Assembly (NCBI GenBank): GCA_027475525.1
Contig: JAMWFC010000073.1
Coordinates: forward strand, 1-64,000
Source of the DNA: Macrolepiota albuminosa
Taxonomy: Eukaryota > Basidiomycota > Agaricomycetes > Agaricales > Agaricaceae
DNA length: 64,000 nucleotides
Direction: 5' to 3'
The position numbers and the translations under genes were made by a program. Shown in pieces: positions 1 through 11,653 of the stretch (position 1 is the stretch's first letter; every line of letters starts with the position of its first letter). The notes under the pieces were generated by a model. The model had not been told where the DNA came from. It saw nothing but the letters and a program-made list of their open reading frames with translations, and searched no databases.

Positions 1-2
1 AC

Positions 3-203
3 GATGACGAATGGTTCGTCGAGTGCATAATCGGGCACCGGTGGACTGAGCGTAACACGCTCGAGTTTGAAGTACGTTGGTCCCTGGGGGACACAACATG
101 GGAGCCACACTCCCATTGCTCCAAGCTAGCGGCACTTGACCGTTATTTGGAGTTGAAGGGCGTTAAGCACCCACATCAATTAAGTAAGCGTGCCGGCGCT
201 TAA
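3..203 (+). pseudogene. C-terminal chromodomain end of a Ty3/Gypsy Pol (family C, cut by window edge)
   Basis: The open frame enters from the left edge and ends at TAA 201-203. It encodes the chromodomain that follows integrase in chromoviruses and is thought to steer integration towards marked chromatin. The visible core reads as GHRWTERNTLEFEVRWSLGD followed by TTWEP, the usual chromodomain strand and helix pattern. It aligns closely with the same region of the minus-strand family C element at 27158-27360. Only the last 67 codons are present, so whether the rest of pol is intact is unknown. The third ORF of the same element starts about 100 bases downstream. Confidence 0.8.
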
Positions 204-305
204 TTTGATCGGCAGTGCCGATCGCGGCTTGGCTGAGTTGGTCAGCAGCTGTGGCTGAAACACGTCTTAAAAGGCGAAATTTCTTTTTCGCTTTTTCTCC
301 CAACC

Positions 306-332
306 ATGGACAGCATGCCCGTGGACCCAAGT

Positions 333-366
<34 letters not shown>

Positions 367-3300
367 TTGAGAGTGCGCCGTCGGTCTTACCGTCGGCTGA
401 AGGGGGGGGCAGATGGCTCCCCCGCTGACCCAAAATGCGCCCCAGTGGGGACAATCGCAACAGGCGGTGGGCTTCCCACAGCAGCAGCAACAACCAGCGG
501 CGGGCTACCCACTGCAGCAGCCGGTGATCAGTGGCTATCCGCCACTTCAAACCATGCAGGGCAACTTCATGCCTCAGAACGCACATGTGGGCGGCTATCA
601 GCCCCAACAACCAGCACCGGGCGCTTATGCGCCACATCACACCGAGGGCCAATTCCAGCAACAGGCCTATGGGGGGCTAGTCAGCCCCCAAGCAGCGCCG
701 GCATGGAGGCAACTTGCCCCTGTACCGGCAACAGGGCAGCTGGGGACACATCCTTTTCCCCAGTTTACCGCCCCGGCGCACTACCCTGGGATGGGTGGTG
801 TGCCCATAATGATGCCGTACTCCCCGGCTTGGATGGGGGCTTGGGGCGCAATGCCCCAGTACAGCGACTCGCATGAGTCGCAAGCCAAGGGAGGCTGGTC
901 GATTTCTCTGTTGACCACAGTACCAACCGATAACCTAGAGGGACGCCGAGCATCCCTCGTGCAGGCCACCGTGGCCATTGAGAGAGCAGAAACTCTCAAT
1001 ACAGAACGAAGCGTTGGTTCATTGTCCAATGCGCTGACGGAGAGCCTGGCCAAGCTCTCCTTGCTACAGTGGCTGGAAATGCCGCACCAATCTGAGCCCA
1101 GCTCGGAAGAAGAGTTGCGTCCTTGACGCGACAAAGGAAAAGCACGGGCTGTCGAGCCCACTCACAGCCAGGACTTAGTCCTGGCTACCCTTCTCCAACG
1201 ACTGGGAGATAACGGGTACGATGTACCCGCAGAGTCATCATTCCTCTGCGATGCGGAGGCAGTCATCCTCATCTGCCAGATGATGGACGACATGGATCAC
1301 ATGCGCGCTCAGCGCAAAACTGATCTCCTTGCCCTATCGGCCGCTTGTAAGCGGCAGTCTACACCCCCAAGTCGGGACACCGACTCCAGCAAAAGGGCGC
1401 GTCGGCAAGGAGTGGAGGACGCGCCCTCCTGCTCGATTAAGTCGAGCGTTGCTGCCCCTGGCCGGGAGGCCGGTCTAGGACGGGACATCCTCCCTTATGA
1501 AGATGTTCCTGCTCCAGCCGCCCCCCGGCTTATCCAGCGCCTCGCCAGCGGCGCGTCTGAGGTCGCGTCTTCGCGACCAGTATCCGTGGTATCCACCACG
1601 TACTCTGGGGAGCAGAGTTCCAGGGGTGTGAGCACACGCCCCACTGAGGCCAAGGCCTCACAACCCCGAAAGGATCGTCGGGGTAAGCAACCGGAAGTGC
1701 GCGCCTACATCAACGTGCACTTCCCCGAAGATGCCCCGAAAGGGGCCCCAGGGGCTAACATCCCCTTCTTACCCGCTATACTGGTAGAGGGCTTGCCAGC
1801 CCGACTCCCGCGGTGTGTGTGGGCAATGGACCCACGATCTGAGAAGTCGGAGCTGGAGAGGCTGCCCTCTCCGCCCTCCGATGACGAGTGGTATGAGGAG
1901 CCTGAAGAGGCTCGTATGGAATCCCCAGTGCCGCACGAGACGGCGGCACAACATATGGCATGCGAACGGCGCAACAGCAATCGACAAGCCAAGATGGAGC
2001 GTCGGGCGCAGAACAGCGCCAAACGAGGGGCCGCCCTCCTTGAGGACGAAACCGGGCGCATCCCTGATGCGCTCGGTGTGGTGATCTACCGTGATCACAC
2101 TATTGAGCGCCAGAACTCATTCTTTGGCACGGGGTTGGCTCCCCAATTCTATTGGTCACCAATGACCAATACCATCTTCGTCGGGCAAGAAGCCCGTGCA
2201 GCTAGGTCCTTCGAGGACGATAAACAGGGCAATGCCGCCGCGACGCCCCACAACAGTAAGGTGTACCAAGTTGCACCTCGCGGGTTTCCCCGCAGTCCTC
2301 GAGAAGTCCGCAGACTTCACGCACTGGTTAACAACCAGTTTACGCCGCTTTGTCAGCGTCAGTTGGGCTACCTCTTGCTCAACGAATTCAAGTGGGTGGC
2401 GCTCAACTGCCACCCTACAGCCCGAGACAGAGCTATGTCTCATTTACTCGACGAGGTCGAGTATAGGACTATTGCGGTACCCTTCGCGAGTCCAGAGGAG
2501 CGGGAGAGCTTCCCGTGAATGATTGTGCCGTCGCGGCTCTATCACCGCAAAGAGGGAGGGAAGATTGCCTTCGTCGGCCTTACCCCCCCTGATCCAAAGC
2601 AACCATTTGCTTTGGACTACCTGGGCTCATACGCCCTCCTTTATGGACGTCCTGGGACGTCCAATGTGTGGACCGGTCTGGCCATGGACCGAGCCATGTG
2701 CATTCATTGGCGCAGCCTCTTTGGGTTTGCGCTTGTATGCGCCCTCAGCGCCAGCCGCCCCTCTAAGGCCACGGTACACAAGTACCTGGCCTACGTCTTC
2801 GCCAGGCCAGGCCTCTATAAAGAGGCCGTGGCTGAGTACGAGGCGGCCACGGGGCGAGTCTTTGAGCCCATCCACGCCGACGACCCTACCTTCGAGGTTC
2901 GGGCTGTGGACATTCCGGAAGCGTCAGCTTCCGTGTTCTCCACTTCGGACGCGTTACGCGTCCTTCTTCACAACCAAATCCCGGTCAGCTGGGCTGACCA
3001 CGCGTACACTTATGGGGTCACCTACTTGGCCCACCTATTCTTCAGCGACAGCCGGCTCTACAACGAGGCGGCTGCTATCGACGACGAGAGGCTACAACGC
3101 CTCGACCACTACGGTACACCCCAGTCCATCCCTCAGTGGGATGGGTGGCGCGAGGCCACCATCGGCAATCGCCAACGCCTGATGCTCCAGCAGCAGGACA
3201 GTCGTCGTGCATACGACGACGCGCTGGCCAAGGGGATGTACCTCTTCATCAGGCAAGACATTCATGCCCGCAACATCTGGACACGCCAGTACCCATCCGA

Positions 3301-3544
3301 CACCGGGGATCTGCCTGATCCCCAACCACCCGTCTCGGGGTCGACCATCGACCCCACTCTCACACTGTCCCCCCTCCGGGACTACGACGATTCCCTGCCA
3401 GTAGCAGGGCCTTCGGGCACTTCTTATGTGCCCGCACCCGAGGATGAACTCCTCGACTACAACATGGACGACGCGACTGCCGATCCATTCCGGGAGCCTG
3501 GGGACTCTCCCATTGCCCCCGTCCCAGACTTACTGACGGCATGA
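306..3544 (+). pseudogene. Third ORF downstream of pol in family C Gypsy element, unknown function, broken
   Basis: A long reading frame lies between the pol stop and the LTR. ATG at 306 opens a Gln-rich start with ten glutamines at 336-365. The frame shifts by one base in a run of eight G at 402-409 and then stays in one frame from 413 to 3544, with only two TGA codons inside (1124-1126 and 2516-2518). Read through, the product is about 1,080 residues: a P/Q/Y-rich N-terminus, a short conserved block near 1175-1360 (RLGDNGYDVP, then a KRAR basic stretch), an acidic middle, and a well-structured C-terminal half rich in aromatic residues (for example FGTGLAPQFYWSP, then SYALLYGRPG). The minus-strand element has a homologue at 25671-26966. 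I recognise no known domain. Both stops look like CGA to TGA. It could be a structural, envelope-position or host-interaction protein; function is not shown. Confidence 0.75.
336..365 (+). repeat. CAG/CAA repeat encoding ten glutamines
   Basis: Trinucleotide tract near the start of the third ORF, interrupted once by CAA. In frame with ATG 306 it encodes polyglutamine. It is a simple sequence likely to change length. Confidence 0.9.
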
Positions 3545-3587
3545 CCGTCGTATTATCTCGAGACCGTAGCTCGGTCTGATTGGGGGG

Positions 3588-3824
3588 TGTGTAGCGTAGT
3601 CCGCTATGTGGCGTTGGCCACATAGCTTTACTTATTGTATAGTAGTACATATTATATTATATTTATTATAATATAATATTTATTTACATTCGTATATAAT
3701 TAGTTATCCAGCTGCTTACAAAGCAGCTTATTTTTGTGTTGATACTACATAGTCAATAGACCGGACTGGTCTGATTCTGTGCAGTGTGAACCTAAGCTCT
3801 CACAAATCCTGTAACTTCGTTACA
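3588..3824 (+). repeat. 3' LTR of the family C element
   Basis: A short G-rich polypurine-like run (TTGGGGGG) directly precedes TGTGTAGCG. The repeat ends in TGTAACTTCGTTACA, nearly the same terminal sequence as the family C LTR at 34532-34723 (minus strand). It is AT-rich internally. Length is about 237 bases, longer than the 192 bases of the other copy, so the left boundary is less certain than the right. Sequence to the right belongs to an unrelated gag relic. Confidence 0.6.
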
Positions 3825-4766
3825 GAGTCGAAGATACTGATGCTACAGCTGCAACAGCTGCAATTGGTTTCACAGTTGGTGCAGTCTTAGATGCTTGGGC
3901 ATATGACACCTTGTGAGCATTTACCATTGTCTGAGTAACAGTTTGGTAATTTGTGGCATCAGGAAACCCGTTCTTACAGTCACAAGACAGGTGGCCTGCA
4001 AACAAAATATGACACTTGAAGCATCTTTCATTTGCTGCAAGAATTTTACATTCATTGGTGGTCAAGGCAGGCAGTTTTGGTGCAGAGGACGTAGTAGCGG
4101 TGTTTGTCAAATTGTTCATACATTGTGCCAAGAAATTATGCTTGGAGTTGTTAACAACGGCTTTTTTGCTGTGCAGACTGCCTCATCTGCAATTTTATAT
4201 TATTGTTTCTCTGAAAAATGATGAGTATTGTCGACAATACAGATGGACTCCAACCACTTCTGAAAATCCTTCTCCAAACTTATCTTCTTGCTCTTGTACA
4301 ATTGTTGGAGGGACAGGTCTATTTTTGCTTCTAACTGGGTGCACATTGTATTGGGATCAAAATAACTGTTTGTCTCAGCCAGCAGCAAATTGAGCTTCTA
4401 AAACTGACATGCAAAATTTCAAAAGGTCTTCTTTGTTGGATCAAAGGTTGCGGAGTAAATGCAGATTCTCATCTCTTCCTTCCAGTCTGCGGCCAGATAC
4501 TTTTCCTTTATCTCTGCCACAAACTCTTCAAAGAAAAGCTTAAGGACATGATCATGTTTGGCTGAGATCCAGTCCCAGATATGATGATCTTTAAAAGCTG
4601 TGTATACTTGCCACACCTGATCCGCCTCCACTACTTCTTTATGCTGAAAGAAATCCATGGAATAGTCAACAAAATTTTGCACTACCTCAGGTGTGAGGTT
4701 GCCTTTGGTGACAATGGGTGGTTTTGAGATCTTTTCTTTGCATACAGCCATGATTGATGCCTCCAT
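3825..4766 (-). pseudogene. Decayed Ty3/Gypsy gag with zinc knuckle
   Basis: Three open segments on the minus strand (4766-4419, 4388-4200, 4131-3820) together resemble a fungal Gypsy Gag. The first begins MEASIMAVCKEK and continues with PPIVTKGNLTPEVVQNFVDY, typical of a capsid N-terminus. The last carries a knuckle-like CFKCHILFAGHLSCDC with a Cys where an Arg/Lys is usual. Frame breaks and AT enrichment mark it as old. Its 3' end is replaced by the family C LTR at 3824, so the C element appears to have landed in it. Confidence 0.65.
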
Positions 4767-5809
4767 ATTTGCATGTGTAACAGATACTCAATTGTTTTTT
4801 TTAAATCAGGGAAGATGATGATTCACTTGAGTCTGTTGATTTTTTTTCTCACTCAATGAGAGCTCTCACAATGCATACTCTGAGCAGAGACAGGCTGGAC
4901 TAGAGATGACAACAAGGGTATTGATCACAAGGGCAATGAAGGTGGTAGTTGTCAGGCCCTACTCCTTGTGACAACGGAAGACAGATTGGAAATAACAATG
5001 TAGCATGATGTTTAAAAAAAATGTAATCTGTGCAGTTTTGAGTTTGCACAGGCACAGAACAAGACCACATTTTATTCTTGTTGTGATATAAGCACTATTG
5101 ACAAAGCAGTGTTAGGAAAAAGGTGGCGGCAGTCTCTCAAGTAGATATGTAGCAAGAGAGTAGGAAAGGAGAATCAAGAACCCCCCAGAACCAGTATATT
5201 CCAACCTAGATATATATCAGAACACAGAGGCTACATCATATTGTGACATAGCCTTGAAATTGTAAGTATCATAGTAATCATACAGGATTACACCACTAAG
5301 TAAATAGCTAAGAATGAGTCTGTAAAAACATGCCTTGATAGACCTAGTAATTAATATACTGTAAAATAGGCAAGTAGAGTAGCATAAAAGCCTCATAGAG
5401 AAAGCTTGCCACCACTGCTAGAGAAATACACTAAGTTGAGCAATGACTCTTTTAAATGTGAGACCAAAAATTAACACCACTTGTGGCAAGTCTTTGAACT
5501 TGACTCCAAATATGACCAGCTAATTGAATGGCAGATATATGTCATAGTGAGGCAAAGAAATGAGCCTGTCATCTAGTTTCAAGAGTGGGTTCTGAGCTTG
5601 TGTTCTGTTTTTGTAACAAATCAAGTACTTTTGGAATCCTACCTAAATAAAACTTGGTATTATGCAACACCAATATTGAATGATCATCAATAAAAGTGAC
5701 TTAGCAATATGTATGATCTTGGTAGCAATCTCATGAGACATCAAACCCTTCTCAACCAAGGCTGACAGCCCTACAACACCTGAGGAGATTGAGAAGATGT
5801 GCTTTCTTC
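4767..5809. other. AT-rich stretch with no recognisable gene
   Basis: About one kilobase without open frames of note and with many TA steps. The right part (from about 5600) probably contains the worn 5' portion of the Copia pol that becomes readable at about 5810. I see nothing else that I can support. Confidence 0.5.
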
Positions 5810-6480
5810 TGTACATCTAGGCTAAAGATGCCCTACTTTACTTTGCTATGTGTATATGCCCAGACATAGCATTTACTGTGGATGTGCTTTGCCAATTCAA
5901 TGCTCAACCTGGCTTTGTAGCATACTGGATTACAAAATAGAGTACTCTGTCATTGCCAGCCAATCTACTTCCCCCTTTCTTGCTTACACTGATGCAGACC
6001 ATGGTGGCAATCCAGATAATGGTTGTTCCACTTCTGGTTCAATCCTCCTTGTTGTGGGTGGGGTGGTAAGCTAAATGTTGAGGCTCCAAAGCATAGTTGC
6101 CCTTTCTAGCACTGAGGCTTAATTTGTTGCCACCAGTAAGACCAGAGGAGACCTTTGCTAGATGCATAATTTCCTTGCCAACATTGGCACTCCTCAATCC
6201 ACTCCCTCTATCCTTAACATCAACAATCAGTTGGCAATATTGGTCTCAAAACAACCTGAGCATATGGCCATTTAAAACATCTGGATCACCACTGGTTCTG
6301 GCTATAAAAAGCAGTCAACAATGGAAAGATAAAACCAATCTACATCCTGACTGAGGACATGGTCACTGATTTGCTTACAAAATCTTTGAAACAAGAAGCT
6401 GTTGACAAGCTATGTTGGAATATGGGTCTGGTTAGTGAGTTTTCCCAAGATGAACTTTGATGATGCTGTGGGCACTCAGT
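5810..6480 (+). pseudogene. Ty1/Copia RT end and RNase H, decayed
   Basis: Fragments in shifting frames match the end of a Copia Pol: a segment ending in FNAQPGFVAYWITK (RT connection), then LAYTDADHGGNPDNG with the first RNase H aspartates, an STSGSILLV segment, VALSSTEA with the RNase H glutamate, and a TEDMVTDLLTKSL-like tail where GAGGACATGGTCACTGAT is still visible at about 6352. Several stops and frameshifts are present, so no product is expected. An LTR follows immediately. Confidence 0.7.
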
Positions 6481-6490
6481 CAGGTGGGAA

Positions 6491-6689
6491 TGTTGAACTA
6501 TGACATATTCAGGATGCAGAACTGCCCACCGCAAAGCATAGACATGTGACTAGTAGTATAAATTCCACCACTGGGCATCTTTCTTTTTCTCAATCTAATC
6601 AACTGCTAAATTGAAGATGCTCAGTCTTATCTATTGATTCAGTCTTTAACATTCCAGTTTGCGTCTAGAAATACTTGCTAGCTCCAACA
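6491..6689 (+). repeat. Putative 3' LTR of the decayed Copia element
   Basis: TGTTGAAC at 6491 follows a purine-rich AGGTGGGAA and lies directly after the RNase H relic. A TATAAATTCC box is at about 6558, and the repeat ends in CTCCAACA. Inverted ends TGTTG/CAACA and position fit a Copia 3' LTR. No second copy was found in the window, so the boundaries are inferred. Confidence 0.5.
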
Positions 6690-7269
6690 CCAGGATAGCA
6701 CATTGCTTGGGTTTTCCAACACTATCAAGAAAATAAGTAATGAGGATCATGGAGATGAAGTGCAAATCTTGGACTATAATCATTAGACTGGGCAACTAAG
6801 CCTTATATCATATACTCTGTGCTAGCAATGCCTTGTCATACTTATATTTAATGGCTTCCAATATTACAAAATCTTTCAACAGACACTTATTTCATTTATA
6901 ATCCTGATTCTAAAGAACTCTTGATATCAGGTTTTGCTAAAAACAATAATTCTATTTATAATTCATTTACTAGCAGTAGCACACCTAAATGCAAGGGTGT
7001 TAAGTAAATAAAAAGTATAAAACAGTGGTGCTAAAAACACAGCTGGTTGTGAGCTCAGTGGCATATAATCAGCAACCTGTTAGCAACCCTTTCCAAATTC
7101 AATTCAAATCCACCACCTTTTAAACTGACAAGACAGTTTATGGCAGAGCAAAAGGTGCTATTTCTTAGCACCCACAATAATGCAAAAACAAAATGGGGCA
7201 TTTGCTTGGTAAACTATGAACTGACATCTTTTCACCAGTGGTTATACTAACTATCCTGCACATGCCATG
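6690..7269. other. AT-rich stretch, probably the worn 5' part of a Gypsy pol
   Basis: No readable frame. It sits directly upstream of a recognisable Gypsy RT on the same strand and may hold its protease region, but no motif supports this. Confidence 0.35.
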
Positions 7270-7770
7270 AACAGAACACAATCAGCCCATACCATCAGAA
7301 ATAGAGGCCAAAGTTTGCAAAATTATTTTTTTCAAGATAGCAGCTAGTATGTACAAGCCCCCAAATTCAGCATACTACTCTAGATAGTTCTGCATATTGA
7401 AAAAGAATAGTAAATTGCTTTTGGTCCCAGTTTGGAACTGCTGAATAAGATTACAATTCATCATTTAGGAGTACCACCATTTCCCAATCACATTGCTGAG
7501 TCTTTTGCAGGACATATATGTGGTGCTACCTTGGATTTATATGTTGGCTACAATGAGTGCCTCATTCATTCATCATCTAGAGATTTAATGACATTTCAAA
7601 CACTGTTGGAGGAACTACAATTCTCTATGAGTTGGATCAACTCAGTACCAATATTTCATGATGATATTATATTTATACTTCAATTCAAGATTTCCTACAA
7701 TGTGCTTAGCTTCATTGATAATGTTGATGTCAAGGGACCAGACCAAAAGATTGGCCCTTAGTAAATAGAA
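7270..7770 (+). pseudogene. Ty3/Gypsy reverse transcriptase fragment, decayed
   Basis: An upstream part in a broken frame resembles the conserved VCKII...YVQAP segment. From 7432 an open frame runs LLNKITIHHLGVPPFPNHIA, then GATLDLYVGYNECL, FQTLLEELQF, WINSVPIFHDD and a degenerate catalytic stretch LSFIDNVDVKGP where an Y[IL]DD box is expected (here FIDN). This is palm and finger sequence of a chromovirus-type RT. Loss of the second aspartate and upstream stops make it inactive. Confidence 0.7.
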
Positions 7771-8389
7771 AGCCCAAAGTATATCTGGCAAATCCCGATA
7801 TCTGAATGGTGCTGTGCAAATTCTTCCAATTGAAAAAATCTGGTGAAGGTGCTACAGGAAGGAAAACCTTTAGTATCTATTAACTGTGCTATGTCACACC
7901 CTGTTATATGTACTTACTATTGACACATCATACATCATAGTTGCTTCTTTTGGTGCTAGTCAAGATTAGATGCTACAATTTCTTCAGATCAATTATCCTC
8001 AATAACAGAGAATTGTGCTACAGTTAGCCAAAGCTGGAGTTACACAGATTATTGTGATTGTTTCAGGTGCTATGAATGTATTTCATTGGGGTTCAAAGTT
8101 TGATTGTCAAAGTTGATGCATGCTACATCAAAAGTATGTTACAGAATCCAGACATTCAACTATCAGAAAGTATGAATCACTGGATAGTAGCAATACTTAT
8201 GTTTTATTTTGAATTCTCACTAGTACCAAGTCACATGGCTTGAAATCATAGTTTTCTATTGTGTGCTCATGTTTTTTTTAGCAAACCAGGCAGCCTAGCT
8301 GAGTTTTGCCTTCCCTACTCACTTGTGCATTTCTGCTACATGCATGGTGTATTTAGCCAGTGCATGTGCTCATTAACTTACCAACTCCT
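7771..8389. other. AT-rich stretch without recognisable features
   Basis: About 600 bases, multiple stops in all frames, no repeats recognised. It probably contains remains of the two Gypsy relics on either side, but nothing can be aligned confidently by eye. Confidence 0.4.
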
Positions 8390-10266
8390 CCATAGATACT
8401 GGCCCTTCTGGCCACCCAATTAACTATGTTACTTCAGCTAAGTCTAAAGGTATAATAGGATGCACTCCCATCACCATGAAGAATGGCAAGCAACCAAAGC
8501 ACTTGCAGACTGTTATGTGGTCAACCCACATAATATGGTGGAAGTACCAATGTCATTGTAACTTACTTATCTTTGCAGGCCTTATATAATGCCTGGTGGA
8601 CATCTCAATGTGGCTGCTCTATTCTCCCATTTGACTGTGAATTGTATGGAGCAAGAGTAATGCCTGTTATTTCATATTTCTCCTCCAACTATTCAATGAC
8701 TTTCTTAAACTGTTTGGCATTATCTGTTATGATGTGATGCAGGCAACTCCATCTACAGATCACATCATACTGTCCAATAGTCCTGTGATTTTCTTTCCTC
8801 AATAGCCAGCTCTTCATCTATGATAACAATCCACATCATCTGTGCACTATATATTTACACCTATTAGACAGTGGGGTCATATGCAGTGTATCAATATGGA
8901 TGATCTCAAAGATGTATGGGGTATATATTACTATGGGTAGCCATACCAGTAAGGTCTTCTGTCTTTTCTGGCATGCTTCACATGTACTTACATACCACTG
9001 CACATCTGCCTCCATCTTGGGCCACCAGGACTGCTCTCTAATCAACTCTTTGATTGCATATAGCCTCTAGTATCCTAAGCTGTCATGGGCAGCTTGCAGC
9101 ATGTGGATGTCCTTTCCTGCTCTACTACCAACTTATGTTTTCCTTCTTCTCCTCTTTGGTATAGCTGTCTGTTTTGCTCAAAGAAGAATTGGCATGCAAA
9201 TATAAAGAACCATTGATGATTTCAACCTTTTAACTCTGTTGGTATTTACTCTGGATTCTTCAACCAAGTTTGTACATCCTCTAACCACTCATCCAGTGTT
9301 TTTTCTCTGGCTAACCTTTTGTGGTCATTGTACCTAGCAGTATTACACACCACCTCTGCTGGCAAAAGTGCCCTACTCTGTGCAAAACTTGTTACTCTTA
9401 GTAGCCTCTGAACCTGCCTCCTTCTGGCCATCTCAGGTTTGTGCTTCCTTCACTTCAGCTCCTCTACTAAAAGACAACCCATCCATACTAAAGGTTTTCC
9501 TGGGCACATGTCATAATGTTTGGGCCTATGCCCAGATTACTCAACATGCCCTTCAGGTATTTGACTAGCTTATGGCACCCTAGCAACTAGTAACTGCTAA
9601 CTTGCAATGCTCTTATTAATCTATAAAGCTCTTTTTGGCTGTGAGAACTGAGATTCTTGCTCATTCAAGGGTATAGATCCCACTCATGCACAATACTAAT
9701 GTTTAAGATCTTCTTCATCCTCCTGGAAGATACCAAAGTCTACTGCCATCTAATGTGTGTCAACAGCCCATATGACCACATCCTTCAACTCATAATTAAG
9801 TGGTCTTTGAGCTGCATATTCAGCCAAGCATCTCTTCATTTTTCTCATGGCTCTTTCTGTTTGTCTTCCCATTCAAACATGGTCTCATCTCATCCTTGGT
9901 TAGGTTGTTTATAGGTTTGGATACCTGAGCATAGTCCTTAATAAACATCCTGAATGTTTCACAGGTACCTAAAAATTGCCTCACATTGTATAGATTGTGA
10001 CAGTCACCCCAATCCATTATGGCAGCATACTTCTCAGTCTCTAAGAGTAGAGATGCCCTACTACTGTTATCTTGTCTGCACAGAGAATGGACTTGGTTCC
10101 TGAGAAAGTGCTGCCTGCATACTTGATATGTTGTAGTATGCAATTCACATTCTGCATATGTTCCTATACAAAGTGTCTGATTCCTAGATTTTCTTTTAGA
10201 ATTTTATAGCCACAATCCTCTAGCCTTTATCTAGTAAGTAGTCCTCTTCTTGGAACATCATCTACA
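8390..10266 (-). pseudogene. Ty3/Gypsy pol 3' half (RT end, RNase H, integrase), decayed
   Basis: Read leftwards from 10266: an NVDDVP-type RT segment, then a VRQFLGTCETFRMFIKDYAQ segment (thumb, 10143-9820), RNase H remnants with shifted frames, and integrase with the zinc-binding region WWPKMEADVQWYVSTCEACQ (9045-8836) followed by IIHIDTLHMTP with the first catalytic Asp. Further left, PFFMV...HPI-like sequence of the integrase end is visible near 8460. Stops and frameshifts throughout. The inverted-repeat element at 10264 abuts its right edge and probably interrupts it. Confidence 0.7.
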
Positions 10267-11011
10267 TTGGCTCAAAAAACTGCCCCAATATTTGGCCCTT
10301 TGTAAGGGCAACTTCTAGAGGCTGTGGCTCAGTCACACAGCTGGCAGAGGGAGATCCAAAATGTATTAGAATATATACTGACAATATCAAGGTAGCTACT
10401 CACCTGGCAGAGGAAGATCCAAAGAGAACAAGTCTAGGGATTCCCTATGCCAGGTTGGACGCTTCTGGGGCCTCTGAAGTGTGGAAAACAACTGTACAGT
10501 ACAACAAAACCTTAAAGACTTGAAAATTGCCTACACAAACACTTGTACAAATAAGGGGCAAACTCTGGCAAACTCTGGCTTATATAAGCAGTCTGGAAGT
10601 GGTGCTGTTGTCTGAATGGTAGCTAAAGAACCAGAGTATCTCAAGGGCTGAGAGTAGTACTAACAGATAGTGTTGAAAGAATAAAAACAGTAAAATGAAA
10701 TAATGTCAGAAGAAATAAGAGAATGAATGGAAGGAGAGTGAAGAAATAATGAGTGAGAAAAGGAAGAAATGAGGAGTCCCCTGACACCCTTGTAGAAAGA
10801 TTCACATGGTATGCAACAATTATGTAAGCAAAAAATTGTGAAACATCACATGACATACAACTGCATCCTGACTTTATATTAATGTCTAGATCACATGATT
10901 TGGACAAGAACTTGCTGATTAATAAATCAAACAAAACATTCAATTATTGGGGCAGTTTTTTGACTCATTCTAATTTTCATATTTTTTCAACACTTTTTAG
11001 CAGTAGAAGAT
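10264..11011. repeat. Small inverted-repeat (MITE-like) element, split by a solo LTR
   Basis: Without the inner LTR (10301-10786) and its target duplication, about 257 bases remain that match the element at 38729-38968. CTCAAAAAACTGCCCCAAT at 10271 has an inverted partner near the right part (ATTGGGGCAGTTTTTTGAC, about 10947-10966). No coding capacity. Best explained as a non-autonomous TIR transposon; the exact ends are unclear because the inverted partner lies about 45 bases inside the right boundary shared by the two copies. Confidence 0.55.
10301..10786 (-). repeat. Solo LTR, family A, with perfect 5-bp target duplication
   Basis: In minus orientation it starts TGTCAGGGGACTCC and ends CCCTTACA, matching the 520-base LTRs of the intact family A element over its length (486 bases). 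It keeps the intron-like segment and the AGACTTGTTCT site. It is flanked on both sides by CCCTT (10296-10300 and 10787-10791). No internal element sequence adjoins it, so it is a solo LTR left by LTR-LTR recombination. It lies inside a MITE-like element whose empty counterpart is at 38.7 kb. Confidence 0.9.
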
Positions 11012-11114
11012 GGAGACACCTTGTGAGAAGTATAAACAATGTCATGTGACCTTGTTTGTACTAATTGAACATGTTCAACTTTAATCCATCATCTTTTTAA
11101 CACTCTACTACCAT

Positions 11115-11613
11115 TGTCAGGGGGCTTCTCTTTTCTTCCTTCTTTCACTCCCTATTCTTTCACTCTCCTTTCATTTATTTCTTTACTTCTTCTATCATTC
11201 CCTCATTTTGCTGTTTCTATTCTCTCAACACTATTTGTTAGCACTATTCTCAGCCCCTGAGGTGCTCTGGTTCTTTAGCTACCATTCAGACAAGTGTGGG
11301 CCTCTCAGCACCACTTCCAGACCACTTACATGAGCCAGAGTTTGCCAGAGTGTGCTCCTTATTTGTGCACTTGTTTGTGTAGGCAATTTTTGAGTTTTCC
11401 AGGGTTTTGTTGTACTGTACAGTTGTCTCCTACACTTCGGAGGCCCCAGAAGCATCCAACCTGGCATAGGGAATCCCTAGACTTGTTCTCTTTGGATCTT
11501 CCTCTGCCAGGTGAGTAGTTATTATGATATTGTCAGTACCTACTCTAATACATTTTGGATCTCCCTCTGCCAGCTGTGTGACTGAGCCACAGCCTCCAGA
11601 GGTCACCTTTACA
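11115..11613 (+). repeat. Solo LTR, family A, with perfect 5-bp target duplication
   Basis: TGTCAGGGGGCTTC through CACCTTTACA, 499 bases, aligned with the family A LTRs. Flanks are ACCAT at 11110-11114 and ACCAT at 11614-11618. It retains the AGACTTGTTCT self-primer site and the GTGAGT...CCAG intron-like segment. It lies upstream of a Tc1/mariner relic. Confidence 0.9.
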
Positions 11614-11653
11614 ACCATCATGTGACTTATTTCTGCTGCCAATTGTTCCTCTG

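Noticed and set aside
331..876. 181-codon Ser-rich frame overlapping the start of the third ORF
   Set aside because: It is the CAG tract read as AGC and overlaps the Gln-rich frame that matches the rest of the ORF; treated as a shadow, though the frameshift at 402-409 uses part of this sequence.
7270..10266. One Gypsy element split and inverted at the RT active site
   Set aside because: The plus fragment ends and the minus fragment begins near the same IDD motif, but they do not share a breakpoint sequence that can be verified by eye; two separate relics are equally likely.
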